From Bacteroidota bacterium (GTDB lineage: Bacteria > Bacteroidota > Bacteroidia > Chitinophagales > Chitinophagaceae), in the NCBI GenBank assembly GCA_005883855.1, contig VBAU01000294.1, positions 1 through 6,375 of the forward strand: DNA of 6,375 bases. Direction: 5' to 3'. This document shows, piece after piece, positions 5,940 through 6,375 of the stretch. The translations under genes were made by a program, and so were the position numbers. Each line of letters starts with the position of its first letter. The first letter of the stretch is position 1. Below the pieces are notes generated by a model. That model was not told the origin of the DNA and did not search any database. It was given only the letters and a program-made list of their open reading frames with translations.

Positions 5940-6375
5940 ATGACAAAAAACTTAGAGAAGTACCTGTATAAACAAATGGACAAGGAGGCGGGGATTGAAC
6001 ACACCTTTCACCGCACAAAAATTGTAGCTACTGTAGGTCCCGCCTGTGATACGTATGAAAAACTACTCGAACTTGTAAAAGCCGGTGTAAATATTTTCCG
6101 CTTGAATTTTTCCCACGGCACTCATGAAGATAAAAAGAGGATCATTGACTACCTCCGTGAAATGGACGAAAAGGAACCTTACAATATCGCTATCCTTGGC
6201 GATCTGCAAGGCCCTAAACTCAGAGTTGGGGAAATTGAAAACGGCATGATCGAAATTAAGCCGGGTGATGTTCTTACGTTCACAAATGAAAAGCTAGTCG
6301 GTACAAAAGAGAGGATTTACGTTTCCTATCCGAACCTGCACAAAGACGTCAAGATTGGCAACATCATTATGATCG
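5940..6375 (+). CDS. pyk: Pyruvate kinase, 3'-truncated by the window end
   Basis: Converts phosphoenolpyruvate and ADP to pyruvate and ATP, the last step of glycolysis. Only 145 codons plus one base are present, out of about 470-600 in the family. R-T-K-I-V-A-T-V-G-P-A (25-35) begins the TIM-barrel A domain. N-I-F-R-L-N-F-S-H-G (51-60) contains the PEP-binding Arg54 and the Asn/Ser potassium ligands. G-D-L-Q-G-P-K-L-R-V-G (87-97) is the next conserved segment, after which the B domain starts (about 100 on). ATG 5940 gives about 24 residues before the barrel, slightly longer than many pyruvate kinases; ATG 5976 is an alternative start. Neither has a strong Shine-Dalgarno. It lies 91 bp after pfkA in the same direction, with a repeat-filled gap. 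Confidence 0.93.
   Translation, partial: MTKNLEKYLYKQMDKEAGIEHTFHRTKIVATVGPACDTYEKLLELVKAGVNIFRLNFSHGTHEDKKRIIDYLREMDEKEPYNIAILGDLQGPKLRVGEIENGMIEIKPGDVLTFTNEKLVGTKERIYVSYPNLHKDVKIGNIIMI

Noticed and set aside
5792..6004. Minus-strand open frame across the pfkA-pyk gap
   Set aside because: It is created by the GTTGCTG repeat and by antisense reading of the two glycolytic genes.

Overview
The window looks like a piece of a Bacteroidota chromosome, possibly Chitinophagaceae or a related group. This rests on protein character, a Bacteroidota-type -7 box (TAnnTTTG) before pfkA, weak Shine-Dalgarno signals, TTG starts and short dispersed palindromes. All genes read on the + strand and base composition is moderate and even. 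No RNA gene, CRISPR array, insertion sequence or phage gene was seen.

Positions 1-3965 hold a compact lipid or quinone-type biosynthesis cluster: a UbiA-family membrane prenyltransferase (5' end outside the window), a type III polyketide synthase with an intact Cys-His-Asn triad, a SAM-dependent methyltransferase and an FAD-dependent oxidoreductase. Two of the three junctions are 8-bp overlaps; the PKS-methyltransferase junction is a gap. The set resembles the PKS/methyltransferase/flavoprotein srsABC logic for phenolic lipids in Streptomyces, with a prenyltransferase added. A reasonable inference is an acyl-chain-primed aromatic polyketide that is methylated, oxidised (perhaps to a quinone) and prenylated or otherwise modified at the membrane. 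The product is not determined by the sequence.

Positions 3966-4526 hold a GbsR/MarR-type winged-helix regulator. Its short upstream gap carries two overlapping perfect palindromes that share a half-site, a good candidate operator for the regulator itself and perhaps for the cluster.

Positions 4527-4849 are non-coding and include a perfect TAnnTTTG box. Positions 4850-6375 are glycolytic: ATP-type 6-phosphofructokinase (pfkA), then the first 145 codons of pyruvate kinase (pyk). The gap between them carries a degenerate GTTGCTG-type inverted repeat.

The most notable non-gene structure is a 42-bp in-frame insertion in the methyltransferase gene. It carries a perfect 10-bp-arm palindrome, is bounded by an 8-bp direct repeat (ATGCTCAA), and adds 14 residues near the C terminus.
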